NCBI GenBank assembly: GCA_016710065.1
Contig: JADJLP010000001.1
Location: 558,001 to 622,000 of the forward strand
Reading direction: 5' to 3'
Source of the DNA: Candidatus Ideonella esbjergensis
GTDB lineage: Bacteria > Pseudomonadota > Gammaproteobacteria > Burkholderiales > Burkholderiaceae_C
Length of the DNA stretch: 64,000 nt
Part shown: in pieces, positions 1-9,103 of the stretch
How positions within the stretch are numbered: position 1 is the stretch's first letter
Layout of the letters: each line of letters starts with the position of its first letter
Made by a program: the position numbers and the translations under genes
Notes under the pieces: generated by a model
Seen by the model: the letters and a program-made list of their open reading frames with translations, nothing else
Told to the model about the DNA's origin: nothing
The model's database searches: none

Positions 1-987
1 GGCCGTGCCATCGACGCACGCGGTGGTCGGCCAGTGCTGATGGGCACCAGCGTGCTGTTCGCGCTGGGGTTGGCGGCGCTGTCGCAAGTGCATGACCCCA
101 TCGCGCTCTTCGCTGCCTGGGCCTTGCTGGGTCTGGCCATGGGCGCGGGCCTGTACGAGGCGGCCTTTGCTTCGTTGGTGCGGCTGTACGGCCACGCCGC
201 GCGCGACACCATCACCGGCATCACCCTGCTGGGCGGCTTTGCCAGCACCGTGGGCTGGCCGCTCACCACGCTGATGGAGCAGCACTGGGGTTGGCGCGAG
301 GCCTGCCTGGGCTGGGCGGCCCTGCACCTGCTGCTGGGCCTGCCGCTTAATGCCTGCGTGCCGCGTGTGAGCGATGCCGTGCCAGAACAGGCGCCTGCGG
401 AGGCCAACACCAGCATCATCGCGGCGGAGGCCGAGCACCGCGCACCCGCGCGCCCGCTGCTCACCGCCACCTTGCTGTCGCTGGTGTTTGCCATCGCCTG
501 GTTCAACAGCACGGCCATGGCGGCGCATTTGCCACGGCTGTTGCAAGAGGGCGGTGCCACGCTGGCGGCGGCCGTGGCGGCGGGTGCTTTGGTGGGCCCT
601 GCGCAGGTGGCGGGCCGCTTGCTCGAATTCACCGTGCTGCGGCGCATGCACCCGCTGCTGTCGGCACGGTTGGCTGCGGCGGCCCACCCGGTGGGCGCCG
701 CCATCCTGCTGGCGCTGGGCGCACCGGTGGCCATGCTGTTCACCGTGCTGCACGGCGCGGGCAACGGCATCCTCACCATCGCCAAGGGCAATCTGCCGCT
801 GGCCCTCTTTGGTGCCGCAGGCTATGGCGCCCGCCAGGGCTGGATGATGATGCCCGGCCGTGTGGCTCAGGCGCTGGCGCCGGTAGTGTTTGGCATGGCG
901 CTGGACCACTGGGGCGTGGCCTCGCTGTGGCTCACCTCGGCGCTGGGGCTGATGGCCTTCGCCGCCTTGATGCTGCTGCGGCGCTGA
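1..987 (+). CDS. MFS transporter, 5'-truncated by window edge
   Basis: The frame is open from base 1, so the true start lies before the window; 328 codons remain. The visible part has at least eight hydrophobic membrane segments rich in Ala, Leu and Gly, separated by a charged loop near visible residues 120-150 (AEANTSIIAAEAEHRAPARP) that looks like the central cytoplasmic loop of a 12-TM major facilitator. The first visible residues (DARGGRPVL) resemble the conserved TM2-TM3 loop of MFS proteins, so only about two helices are missing. Substrate unknown. It ends 12 bp before the cation efflux gene on the same strand, so the two may be co-transcribed. Confidence 0.8.
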   Translation, partial: GRAIDARGGRPVLMGTSVLFALGLAALSQVHDPIALFAAWALLGLAMGAGLYEAAFASLVRLYGHAARDTITGITLLGGFASTVGWPLTTLMEQHWGWREACLGWAALHLLLGLPLNACVPRVSDAVPEQAPAEANTSIIAAEAEHRAPARPLLTATLLSLVFAIAWFNSTAMAAHLPRLLQEGGATLAAAVAAGALVGPAQVAGRLLEFTVLRRMHPLLSARLAAAAHPVGAAILLALGAPVAMLFTVLHGAGNGILTIAKGNLPLALFGAAGYGARQGWMMMPGRVAQALAPVVFGMALDHWGVASLWLTSALGLMAFAALMLLRR

Positions 988-999
988 TATCGTGCGCGC

Positions 1000-1956
1000 A
1001 TGAGCGCGAGCCACCCCCATCACGATGCTGATCACGACCACGATCACCACCACGAAGAGCATGCCCACCACGGCCACCACCACGGTCGCGTCAACCACGA
1101 CCGCGCCTTTGCCATCGGCATCGCGCTGAACCTGGGCTTTGTGGCCATCGAGGCCTACTACGGCTGGCAGATCGATTCGCTGGCATTGCTGGCCGACGCC
1201 GGCCACAACCTCAGCGACGTGGCAGGCCTGGTGCTGGCCTGGGGCGGCGCGCTGGCCGGCCGCCTGCGGCCCGACGCGCGCCACACTTACGGCTGGCAGC
1301 GCGCCAGCCTGCTCGCGGCCTTTGTGAACTCACTGTTGCTGCTGGTGGCCATGGGCGCGCTGGCGCTCGAAGCCGTGCAGCGCCTGGGCTCGCCGCTGCA
1401 ACCGGCAGGCATCACCATGATGGTGGTGGCCGGCGTGGGCATCCTCATCAACACCGCCACCGCGCTGCTGTTCATGCGTGGCAGCCATGGCGACCTGAAC
1501 ATCCGCAGCGCCTTCCTGCACATGGCGGGCGACGCCCTGGTCTCGGCCGGCGTGGTGGTGGCCGGCGCGCTGGCGCTGAAGTTCAGCTGGGCCTGGATCG
1601 ACCCGGTGGTGAGCCTGCTGATTGCTGCAGTGATCGTCTACAGCACCTGGGATCTGTTTCGCCAATCGCTGCACCTGCTGTTCGACGGCGTGCCAGATGC
1701 GGTGAACCTGCACGAGGTGCACGCGCTGCTGCGCGGCCTGCCCGGCGTGGTGCGCGTGCACGACCTGCACGTTTGGGCCATGGGCAGCGCGCAAGTGGCG
1801 CTGACGGCGCACCTGGTGATGCCCGAGGGCGGCGCCGACGATGCCTTTCTGAAGCACGCCACCGACGAGCTGCACGAGCACTTCGACATCGATCACGTGA
1901 CGCTGCAGGCGGTGCGCGAGCCCTTCAGTGAGGGCTGCGGCCCTGTGGCCCACTGA
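1000..1956 (+). CDS. Cation diffusion facilitator (Zn2+/divalent metal efflux)
   Basis: A 318-residue CDF family protein that exports Zn2+ or similar divalent cations from the cytoplasm in exchange for protons. Residues 5-33 are a His/Asp-rich tail typical of ZitB/CzcD-type members. Six membrane segments follow. The transport-site HxxxD motifs are visible at H69-D73 in TM2 and H174-D178 in TM5. After about residue 210 comes the hydrophilic ferredoxin-like CDF C-terminal domain, with HDLHVWAMG typical of the family. It starts 12 bp after the MFS gene. The metal cannot be fixed from sequence; Zn is the family default. Confidence 0.93.
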   Translation: MSASHPHHDADHDHDHHHEEHAHHGHHHGRVNHDRAFAIGIALNLGFVAIEAYYGWQIDSLALLADAGHNLSDVAGLVLAWGGALAGRLRPDARHTYGWQRASLLAAFVNSLLLLVAMGALALEAVQRLGSPLQPAGITMMVVAGVGILINTATALLFMRGSHGDLNIRSAFLHMAGDALVSAGVVVAGALALKFSWAWIDPVVSLLIAAVIVYSTWDLFRQSLHLLFDGVPDAVNLHEVHALLRGLPGVVRVHDLHVWAMGSAQVALTAHLVMPEGGADDAFLKHATDELHEHFDIDHVTLQAVREPFSEGCGPVAH

Positions 1957-2009
1957 GGCCCGTTGCAGCGGGTGACCGCCAACTGCCAGAGTGCAGGATG
2001 CTGACGGGT

Positions 2010-2366
2010 TCATCGCCGCGTTTCCAGCGCTGCTTTGGTGGCCTGCCATTCGTCCGAATGCGGCACGGCGATCTGCGCCAGCTCCTCCAGCGCGTCCCAG
2101 TTCGCGGTGAGCGTGCCGCGCGCGAAGATGCGGGCCTCCAGCCAGGCAGGGTCGAAACCTTGCGCCTCGCCAGCCGGGTCGGAGAGCTTGGCCCAGCAGG
2201 CCGGGTAGACCTCGTGGATGAGGATGTGCTCCAGCGCACTCACCGCCAGGCCCGAGGCCGCCAGCACCTGCACCCGTGCGTCGCGGGTGAGCGCCACGTC
2301 GGCGTTGAGAAACATGGTGGACAGCGCCAGCCAGACGGGGCGGCGGGTGGCGAGGTCGGCGCTCAC
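2010..2366 (-). CDS. DUF7079 family protein
   Basis: A 118-residue protein in which VWLALSTMFLN, an ILIHEVYPACWAKL stretch and GFDPAWLEARI match the pattern I associate with DUF7079, a small uncharacterised bacterial family. I chose the GTG at 2366 because it overlaps the stop of the upstream gene as GTGA, indicating translational coupling, and because conserved sequence begins right there. The frame stays open further upstream but that part overlaps the coding sequence of the previous gene. No function is known; the protein looks soluble and alpha-helical. Confidence 0.7.
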   Translation of the reverse strand: MSADLATRRPVWLALSTMFLNADVALTRDARVQVLAASGLAVSALEHILIHEVYPACWAKLSDPAGEAQGFDPAWLEARIFARGTLTANWDALEELAQIAVPHSDEWQATKAALETRR

Positions 2367-2683
2367 GATGTGCGCTCGGCGCAGGGGATGGCGCGGGTGC
2401 GGTAGACCGCTCGCCGGGCGGTGCCAAAGTGGTAGCGCAGCACCACTAGCGAGCCCACGCACCAGACGATGCGCTGCTCATCCCGGTATGCGCCCAGCTT
2501 GAACGGCGGGGTGCGTGCGGGCGTGGCCTGCCAGCTCGCAGCGGTGCGCCTTTCGGCCGCCTGCTGCAACGCCGCCGCGCAATCTGGCGACGCCAGTTCC
2601 AGGTCGGCAAAGACCGATCGCTGCAGTTGCGAAAACTCGGGCTCGGGAAATCGCTCGACGGGGCGGATGTGGACGCTGGGCAT
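2363..2683 (-). CDS. GNAT-like N-terminal fragment, possibly a degraded acetyltransferase
   Basis: A 106-residue frame whose first 75 residues (IRPVERFPEPEFSQLQ, a helical Ala-rich stretch, then FKLGAY) resemble the N-terminal half of GNAT acetyltransferases. After about residue 76 the sequence no longer looks like a GNAT fold: the acetyl-CoA loop (Q/RxxGxG/A) is absent and the C-terminus is Arg-rich. It is therefore either a truncated pseudogene or a short derivative. Its stop overlaps the GTG of the DUF7079 gene by 4 bp, which argues that it is still translated. The family call is inference from pattern only. Confidence 0.4.
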   Translation of the reverse strand: MPSVHIRPVERFPEPEFSQLQRSVFADLELASPDCAAALQQAAERRTAASWQATPARTPPFKLGAYRDEQRIVWCVGSLVVLRYHFGTARRAVYRTRAIPCAERTS

Positions 2684-2803
2684 GCACCTCAGTATGCCGC
2701 CACTACTGCTTTGGTGGGCCTTTCAAGCTCATCCACACAGAGGCGGACTACGGCATCCTGATCCATGCCGTGGCGGGGAGTCACCAGTTGCCTGAAGTAT
2801 GGA

Positions 2804-4195
2804 TCAGCGCGGCAGCCCGTCGGCCTTGAACAGCGCGCGCTTCATCACCAAGCGCACCCACAGTGCGCCAATCAGCGCCACCAAACCCAGCACCCAGCCC
2901 AGTGCCGCAAAGATCGGCCCTTCCATCTCGGGGGCAGGTGCCGCGTGTGCAATCACATAGCCCAAGCCCAGCACCGCCACGATCTGCGGCAGCGGGTACA
3001 GCGGCACGCGGTAGGGGCGCGGCGCCCCCGGCGCATGCAGGCGCAGTGCCACCACGGCCGCATGGGCCACCATGTAGGCCACCAACCAGGCGCTGGCGGC
3101 GGCCACCAGCAGCGGCACGATGCGATTCACGTCGCCGCCCGACCAGAGCAGGCCCACCAGCGGCAGGCCGGCCACGAACAGCGTGGCCACCCAGGGCACG
3201 CCGTGCCGGTTCACGTGCTTGAAGATGGGAAACACCTGCCCCGCCTCGGCCATGGCCTGCAGCATGCGCGGCACCGCGCCCAGCACGGTGTTGAGCAGGC
3301 TGGCGGTGGCCACCACGGCGATGGTGGCAAACACCAGCCGCACGCCGGGGCCAAACACCGCCAGCGCGTAGTCCAGGTGCGGCAACGGGCTCTCGGCCAG
3401 CTTCGCGCGGCCCAGGTGGGCGCTGGCGCCCAGGCAGAACACCACGTTCACCAGGGTCACCACCGTGAGGCCCAGGAACATCGCGCGCGGCACATTGCGC
3501 TCTGGCTGCGCCGCATCGGCGGTGAGCGGGGTGACGAACTCGGTGCCGATCAGCGAATACATCACCAGTGCCACCACGCCCAGCACCGTGGTGTCGGCCG
3601 CCATGCCGGCCCACCCCGATGACGCCACCGATGCCGCTGTGTTCGCCTCAGGTGCATGGCCCAATGCCCACAGGCCGGTGATACCGAGCGCGGCCAGCAT
3701 GGTGAAGGTGAGGCCCGTCTGCAGCTTGGCAAACACGTCGGTGCCCAGCAGGTTCAGCACCACCAGCACACCCATCAGCAGGCCGGCCCAGGCCAGCGTG
3801 GGCAGCGTGCCGGGCAGCAACTGGTCCATCACACCGCCCACCACCAGCATCTCCGCGGCCGGGCCAAACAGCGCGGGCACCACGTAGCCGGCAAACACCG
3901 CGAAGATGGCAGGGAAGTGGCCCAGTGCGGCTTCGCAATAGCCGCTCAGCCCGCCGGCGCGCGGCATCAGCAGTGCGAGCTCGGCGAAGCTGGCCGAGTT
4001 GCACAACATGAGCCCGTAGCCGATGGCCATGGCACCCAGAAAGCCCCAGCCCGAGATACCCACGGCTTGCAGCAGTGAGACGATGGTGCTCTGCCCCACG
4101 ATCACGCCAATGGCCACCGAGAACAAGGCGGCCAGGCCCAGGGCCGGGGTGGCCGTGAGCGGGGTGGTTTGGATGGGGGTGGTTGGGCTGTTCAT
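2804..4195 (-). CDS. APC-superfamily amino acid permease
   Basis: A 463-residue polytopic membrane protein with about 12 hydrophobic segments. The start of TM1 (ALFSVAIGVIVGQST) carries the broken-helix Gly-rich motif of the amino acid-polyamine-cation family, followed by FAELALLMPRAGGLSGY, the TM2-TM3 motif of amino acid permeases. Length is typical. It is the last gene of a minus-strand run after a HAD hydrolase, a UPF0261 protein, a class III aminotransferase and an aldehyde dehydrogenase, so the substrate is plausibly an amino acid or amine catabolised by those enzymes. The exact substrate is not readable from sequence. Confidence 0.88.
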   Translation of the reverse strand: MNSPTTPIQTTPLTATPALGLAALFSVAIGVIVGQSTIVSLLQAVGISGWGFLGAMAIGYGLMLCNSASFAELALLMPRAGGLSGYCEAALGHFPAIFAVFAGYVVPALFGPAAEMLVVGGVMDQLLPGTLPTLAWAGLLMGVLVVLNLLGTDVFAKLQTGLTFTMLAALGITGLWALGHAPEANTAASVASSGWAGMAADTTVLGVVALVMYSLIGTEFVTPLTADAAQPERNVPRAMFLGLTVVTLVNVVFCLGASAHLGRAKLAESPLPHLDYALAVFGPGVRLVFATIAVVATASLLNTVLGAVPRMLQAMAEAGQVFPIFKHVNRHGVPWVATLFVAGLPLVGLLWSGGDVNRIVPLLVAAASAWLVAYMVAHAAVVALRLHAPGAPRPYRVPLYPLPQIVAVLGLGYVIAHAAPAPEMEGPIFAALGWVLGLVALIGALWVRLVMKRALFKADGLPR

Positions 4196-4230
4196 CGCGT
4201 CTCCTGTGATTTTTCGGTGTGCTCGTGTGC

Positions 4231-4881
4231 TCAGCCCGCCACGCCCAGCAACTGCAAGGCCCGGGCATACGAGGCCCCGGGGTTCAGCACGTCAAACTGC
4301 ACGCAGGCCAGGCCAGCGCGCTGGCCTCCAGCCACGTTGCGGGCCTGGTCATCCACGAACACGCAAGCTTGGGCCGGCAGGCCCAGCTGGGCCAGGCAGT
4401 CGGCATAGGCGCGCGGGTCGGGCTTGAGGATGCCGGTGTGGGTGGCGTCCACGATCACGTCAAACTCAGCCAGCAGCGGCAGGCGCTGGCGAAAGTCGGC
4501 GCCGTAGAACAGGTCGAGCTCGTTCGACAGAATGGCCAGGCGGCAGCCTGCGGCCTTGGCGCGGTGGATGGCATTCACCGCTTCGGGGCGTATCACCGCA
4601 TCAGGGTCGGCGCCGCGCGCACGCTGCACAAAGGTCTCCATGCGCTGCCAGTCTTCGCCCAGCAGCTGGCCCACTTCGCGGCTGCGGGCCAGCCAGTAGT
4701 CGCGCTCGCTGAGTTTGTCGGCTTGCATGTCGCGCCACAGCGGGTCGCTGGAGGTGTCGAAGGGCCCGCGCCAGCGCAGCGTGCCGGGCGGCAGACCCAG
4801 GGCCTGCTCGGAGAGCGCATGGGTTTCGAACAGGGTGCGGCTGATGACGCCGCCGAAATCGAGGATCAGCGCGCGCTTCAT
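4231..4881 (-). CDS. HAD-superfamily hydrolase (subfamily IA-like)
   Basis: A 216-residue cytosolic hydrolase. All four HAD motifs are present: nucleophile in DFGGV (Asp8), motif II in ILSNE, the motif III lysine in LKPDPRAY and the acidic motif IV in VFVDDQARNV. A cap domain of about 80 residues sits between motifs I and II. The DFGG form, with Gly instead of the second Asp, is the variant seen in YihX-like phosphatases and some dehalogenases. It overlaps the upstream UPF0261 gene by 4 bp (ATGA), so the two are coupled. A phosphatase role on a small metabolite is likely; the substrate is unknown. Confidence 0.88.
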   Translation of the reverse strand: MKRALILDFGGVISRTLFETHALSEQALGLPPGTLRWRGPFDTSSDPLWRDMQADKLSERDYWLARSREVGQLLGEDWQRMETFVQRARGADPDAVIRPEAVNAIHRAKAAGCRLAILSNELDLFYGADFRQRLPLLAEFDVIVDATHTGILKPDPRAYADCLAQLGLPAQACVFVDDQARNVAGGQRAGLACVQFDVLNPGASYARALQLLGVAG

Positions 4882-6119
4882 TGGTCGGCCACCTCGCGCC
4901 GAATCAGGCCGCGTGCCAGCCAGTCGTCAAATACCGCCAGTGCGGCCTCGGCAAAACCGTCGTCGTTGATGTGCACGGGCAGCGCTTGCAGTGCGATGCG
5001 GCCCTCGCCTTGGCGCAGCGCCTGGGTGAACGTGGCCAGGCCTTCGGCGTCGTGCAGCGGCTCGCCGGGTCGGTCCCAGGCCTGCACGCCGCCTTCGGGC
5101 ACCAGCAGGCAGGTGGGGCCACGTGCGCCGGCCAGGCGCTCGATGATCTCGCCGGCAATTTGCCGCCGCAGCGCGGGGGTGGCCACGGTGGAGGCGATGA
5201 GGCGGTTGTGGGCGTGCGCTGGGGCGGCCTCGTAGCCGGCCGGTGCATTGGCCCAGGTGGGAAAGTCCAGCATGTCGGCCGCGCCCGGCGCCACGATCTG
5301 CGGCACCCCGGCCAAGCCCGCGCCGCGCAGCCGGTCGGGCCCGGCGCTCACGCACGAGCCGCCAATCTGGTTGGCCAATTCCTGCAGGCTGAAGTCCATT
5401 ACCGCCGCAAATCGGCCCTGCGCGGCCAGCGCCTCGAAGGCCCGCCCGCCCATGCCGGTGGTGTGGAACACGGCCACTTCGAAGCCGCGGGCCTCCAGCG
5501 CCGGCTTGAGCGCCACCATGTAGCGCAGGCAGCTCTTGCCCAGCGAGGTCATGCCCACCAGCGGGCGTTGCGGCAGCGGCGGCTCGGCTGCGTGGCAGGC
5601 CCCCACCACGGCGCCCGCTGCCTGGCTCAGCGCCGAGCGGCACAGGCTGTTGAGGCCGTACAGCCCCCCGGCCCACAGCACCATCATCAGATCGGGCGTG
5701 ATGCGCTCGGGCGGGATCAGGTGCGAGTACGCCACCGTGGACAGCACCAGCTTGGGCACACCCAGCGGCAGCGCGGCGGCCACGTCCAGCGCCAGGTCGG
5801 TGCCCATGGTGCCGCCCAGGGCCAGCATGCCCTGGATGCGGCCCTCCATCTGCAACTGCGCCGCCAGCCGCGCTGCGCCCAGCGCCATCAGCGTCATGGC
5901 CTGGTTCTCGTCGCCGGTGGCCACCACGGCGGCCAGGCTGCTGCCCGCCGCCTCGGCCACCGCATGGTTGCTGATCTCGGGCCGGGCATGGCCAGGGGCC
6001 AGCACGCCCACGTCCATCAGCAGCACCTGCGCGCCGGCGGCTTCAATGCGCTCACGCAGGTAGAGCAGTTCGTCGCTCTTGGTGTCGGCCGTGCCAATCA
6101 GCAGGATGGTGGGGCGCAT
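4878..6119 (-). CDS. Tm-1-like ATP-binding (UPF0261) protein
   Basis: A 413-residue member of UPF0261, the bacterial homologues of the N-terminal domain of the tomato Tm-1 resistance protein, which binds ATP. The beginning (TILLIGTADTKSDELLYLRERIEAAG) is diagnostic, as is the GxxGMGGRAFEALAAQG region in the second half. Length is typical. The bacterial function is not settled; these genes usually sit in catabolic operons. Here it lies between a class III aminotransferase (4 bp gap) and a HAD hydrolase (4 bp overlap), supporting a metabolic rather than defensive job. Confidence 0.88.
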   Translation of the reverse strand: MRPTILLIGTADTKSDELLYLRERIEAAGAQVLLMDVGVLAPGHARPEISNHAVAEAAGSSLAAVVATGDENQAMTLMALGAARLAAQLQMEGRIQGMLALGGTMGTDLALDVAAALPLGVPKLVLSTVAYSHLIPPERITPDLMMVLWAGGLYGLNSLCRSALSQAAGAVVGACHAAEPPLPQRPLVGMTSLGKSCLRYMVALKPALEARGFEVAVFHTTGMGGRAFEALAAQGRFAAVMDFSLQELANQIGGSCVSAGPDRLRGAGLAGVPQIVAPGAADMLDFPTWANAPAGYEAAPAHAHNRLIASTVATPALRRQIAGEIIERLAGARGPTCLLVPEGGVQAWDRPGEPLHDAEGLATFTQALRQGEGRIALQALPVHINDDGFAEAALAVFDDWLARGLIRREVADQ

Positions 6120-6123
6120 GGCG

Positions 6124-7497
6124 TCAGAGGGTCTTGGCGACCGCGGCGAACGAGGCCTCCAGCACCTCGCACAAGGTGTTGATTTCTTCGCTGCTGATCA
6201 CCAGCGGTGGCGAGAGGATGAGGTTGGGGCCCGAGATGCGCACCATCAGGCCGCGCTGGTAGGCCTCGCGCGCCACGCGGGCGGGCACGTCAGAGCTGCG
6301 CGGCATGGGTGTGCGGGCGGCCTTGTCGGCCACCATCTCGATGCCCAGCATCAAGCCCACGCCGCGCACATCACCCACGAAGGGGCAGGTGTGCACCAGT
6401 TCGCGCAGGCGGGCTTGCATCACCGCACCCACACGGCCGGCGTGGGCGGGCAAGTCCAGCCGCTGCAGCTCGTCCAGTGTGGCCATGGCGGCGGCGGCGG
6501 CCACCGGGTGAGCGCTGTAGGTGTAGCCGTGGCTTACCGCGCCCAGGCCAGTGGTGTCGTTCAGGAAGGCCTCGTGCACCTTGGCGCTCATTGCCGTGGC
6601 GCCCAGCGGCACATAGCCCGACGAGATGCCCTTGGCCAGGCACCACATGTCGGCGTTCACACCCCAGAGCCGGGTGCCAAACATCTGGCCGGTGCGGCCG
6701 AAGCCGGTCACCACCTCGTCGGCAATCAACAGCACGCCATGGCGGTCGCACACCGCGCGGATCAGCGGCCAGTAGTTCTCGGGCGGCACGATGACGCCGC
6801 CGGCGCCCTGCACCGGCTCGGCGATGAAGGCAGCCACGGTGTCGGGGCCCTGAAAGACGATCTCGCGCTCCAGCAGCTCGGCGCAGAGTCGGCCCAGCTC
6901 GACCGGGTCTTGTGCGTAGGGGTTGTGGTACAGCCAGGGCGTGTCGATGTGGAAGCAGCCCGGCAGCAGCGGCTCATAGGGGCGCCGGAAGTTGCTGTTG
7001 CCGTTCACGCTCATGCCACCAAAGTGCACGCCGTGGTAGCCCTGGCGCAGGCTGATGAACTTGGTGCGGTCGGCCTGGCCGCGCAGCTTGTGGTACTGGC
7101 GGGCGATCTTCAGCGCGCCTTCCACCGCGTCCGAGCCGCCGTTGCTGAACATCATCGCGGCCACGCCTTCGGGCTGCATCAGTTCCACCAGCCGGGTCGA
7201 GAGCTCGATGGCCTTCACGTGCGTGGTGCCGCGGAACGCGTTGTAGAACGGCAGCGTGTCCATCTGGGCGATCACCGCGTTGCGCACCGCCTGGTTGCTG
7301 TGGCCCAGGTTGGCGCTCCAGAGGCCGCCCACGCCGTCGAGCATCTTGTGGCCGTCCACGTCCCACACCCAGCAGCCTTCGCCGCGCGCAATGATGTCGG
7401 GCGGCGTGGCCAGCATGGCCTTGGGGTGGGCCATGGGGTGCCAGATGTACTTGCCGTTGTTGGCCTTGAGTGCAGCGATGTCGTTGGTGTTGCTCAT
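6124..7497 (-). CDS. Class III (omega-amino acid type) PLP aminotransferase
   Basis: A 457-residue fold-type I aminotransferase of the class III group, which transfers amino groups from omega-amino acids or diamines to pyruvate or 2-oxoglutarate. The substrate-side motif YIWHPMAHP opens the protein, the cofactor Asp sits in LIADEVVTGFGRTG, and the PLP lysine is K289 in LAKGISSGY. It follows the aldehyde dehydrogenase by only 2 bp. Aminotransferase plus succinate-semialdehyde-type dehydrogenase is the classic pair for GABA, putrescine or beta-alanine breakdown. Substrate is inference. Confidence 0.9.
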   Translation of the reverse strand: MSNTNDIAALKANNGKYIWHPMAHPKAMLATPPDIIARGEGCWVWDVDGHKMLDGVGGLWSANLGHSNQAVRNAVIAQMDTLPFYNAFRGTTHVKAIELSTRLVELMQPEGVAAMMFSNGGSDAVEGALKIARQYHKLRGQADRTKFISLRQGYHGVHFGGMSVNGNSNFRRPYEPLLPGCFHIDTPWLYHNPYAQDPVELGRLCAELLEREIVFQGPDTVAAFIAEPVQGAGGVIVPPENYWPLIRAVCDRHGVLLIADEVVTGFGRTGQMFGTRLWGVNADMWCLAKGISSGYVPLGATAMSAKVHEAFLNDTTGLGAVSHGYTYSAHPVAAAAAMATLDELQRLDLPAHAGRVGAVMQARLRELVHTCPFVGDVRGVGLMLGIEMVADKAARTPMPRSSDVPARVAREAYQRGLMVRISGPNLILSPPLVISSEEINTLCEVLEASFAAVAKTL

Positions 7498-7499
7498 GA

Positions 7500-8942
7500 T
7501 CAGTTCGGGGACCCCACGATGACGGTTTTCAGTTCGGTGTAGGCCAGCAGGCCCTCGGCGCCCATTTCCTGGCCGTGGCCGCTTTCCTTCCAGCCGCCGA
7601 AGGGCATCTCGGGTTGCGAGATGCCGAAGTGGTTGATGCCCACCATGCCGGCTTCCAGTTCTTCGGCCAGCTTGTGCAGCGTGGCCAGGTCGCGCGTGAA
7701 TGCATACGCGCCCAGGCCGTAGCGCGAATCGTTGGCGCGGGCGATGGCCGCGTCCAGGTCATCAAAGGCCTCGATGGTGGCGATGGGGCCGAAGGGCTCA
7801 TTGCGCGCCAACAGGCAGTCGTCCGGCACGTCGGTGAGCGCGGTGGGCTCGAAGAAGTAGCCCGGCCGCGCCACGCGATGGCCGCCGCACAGCAGGCGCG
7901 CACCGTGGTCCAGCGCGTCGGCCACCAGGCGCGCCATCTCGTCCACGCGGCGGGCGTGGCTGAGCGGGCCCATCTGCGTGGTTTCAATCAGCCCCGGGCC
8001 CAGGCGCAGGGCTGAGGCGGCGCGCGCAAAGCCATCGTTCCAGGCGGCCAGGTGGCTGCGGTGCACATGGAAGCGGATCGGCGAGGCGCAGATCTGCCCC
8101 GCGTTGCGGTACTTGGCCGCCACCGCGCTCTTGAGCGCGAAGGGCAAATCGGCGTCTTCGCAGACGATCACCGGCGCATGGCCGCCCAGCTCGGGCGTGT
8201 AGCGCTTCACGTGCCGTGCGCACTGTTCGCCCAGCAGCTTGCCCACGGCCACCGAGCCGGTGAACGAGACTTTGCGGATCGCGTCATGCCCGATCAGGAA
8301 CGACGACACCTGGGCCGGCTCGCCGCACACCAGGTTCAGCACATCGGGCGGCAGGCCGGCATCCAGAAAGGCCTGCACCAAGGCCATGCAGGTGCCGGGG
8401 GTCTCTTCGGCGGGCTTCACCACCACGCTGCAGCCGGCGGCCAGCGCACTGGCGATCTTGCGGGCCGGCAGGTTCATCGGAAAGTTCCAGGGCGTGAACG
8501 CGGCCACCGGCCCCACCGGCTGGCGCAGCACCCACTGGCTCAGGATGCCGGGCACGCGCGGCGGCACGCTGCGGCCATACAGGCGCTTGGCCTCCTCGGC
8601 CTGGAAGTCGATCAGGTCGGCCGAGAGCAGCACTTCGCGCGACGCCTCGGCCAGCGGCTTGCCTTGTTCTTGCGTGAGCGTTCGGGCGATCTGCGGGGCG
8701 CGCTGGCGCAGCAGATCGGTGGCGCGGCGGATCAGGTTGAAGCGCTCCAACGCGCTCACGCGCCGCCACTGCGCAAAGCCGCGCCGGGCCGACTCTGCGG
8801 CCTCGGCCAGCTCGGTGGGTCCGGCCAGCGGCAGCATGGCCAGTGAGGCTTCGTCGGCCGGGTTGATCACGGCACGTTCGCCGCCAGAAGCTTGCTTCAG
8901 CCAGCGGCCGGCCACGTGCAGGGCCAAGGTGGGGTAGGTCAT
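7500..8942 (-). CDS. NAD(P)-dependent aldehyde dehydrogenase, succinate-semialdehyde type
   Basis: A 480-residue ALDH. The general-base Glu lies in YTPELGGHAP and the catalytic thiol is C285 in AGQICASPIRF. The active-site layout and C-terminal PFGGWKESGHGQEMG match GabD/SSADH-like enzymes, which oxidise succinate semialdehyde to succinate. It is the first gene of the minus-strand run ending at the APC permease. HpaI in the nearby cluster releases succinate semialdehyde, so this enzyme could serve both routes. The substrate call rests on overall similarity and context. Confidence 0.85.
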   Translation of the reverse strand: MTYPTLALHVAGRWLKQASGGERAVINPADEASLAMLPLAGPTELAEAAESARRGFAQWRRVSALERFNLIRRATDLLRQRAPQIARTLTQEQGKPLAEASREVLLSADLIDFQAEEAKRLYGRSVPPRVPGILSQWVLRQPVGPVAAFTPWNFPMNLPARKIASALAAGCSVVVKPAEETPGTCMALVQAFLDAGLPPDVLNLVCGEPAQVSSFLIGHDAIRKVSFTGSVAVGKLLGEQCARHVKRYTPELGGHAPVIVCEDADLPFALKSAVAAKYRNAGQICASPIRFHVHRSHLAAWNDGFARAASALRLGPGLIETTQMGPLSHARRVDEMARLVADALDHGARLLCGGHRVARPGYFFEPTALTDVPDDCLLARNEPFGPIATIEAFDDLDAAIARANDSRYGLGAYAFTRDLATLHKLAEELEAGMVGINHFGISQPEMPFGGWKESGHGQEMGAEGLLAYTELKTVIVGSPN

Positions 8943-9103
8943 GTGGGGTTTTCTGAGGGCTGCAGTGTTGGGGGCAGGGCGCCCGGGGTGCTATCCATTT
9001 CGTGCAAATCAGGGGGTGGGTGGGCCCCGGTGCGCAAACGGCATGGTGCTTGCTACATTCATTCGCAATTCAGTCGCAAGCGCGCACCCACACCCTGCAC
9101 ACC

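Noticed and set aside
2684..2803. Open plus-strand frame reading KLIHTEADYGILIHAVAG between the GNAT-like fragment and the permease
   Set aside because: No start site, no recognisable family, and too short; could be a gene scar but cannot be supported.
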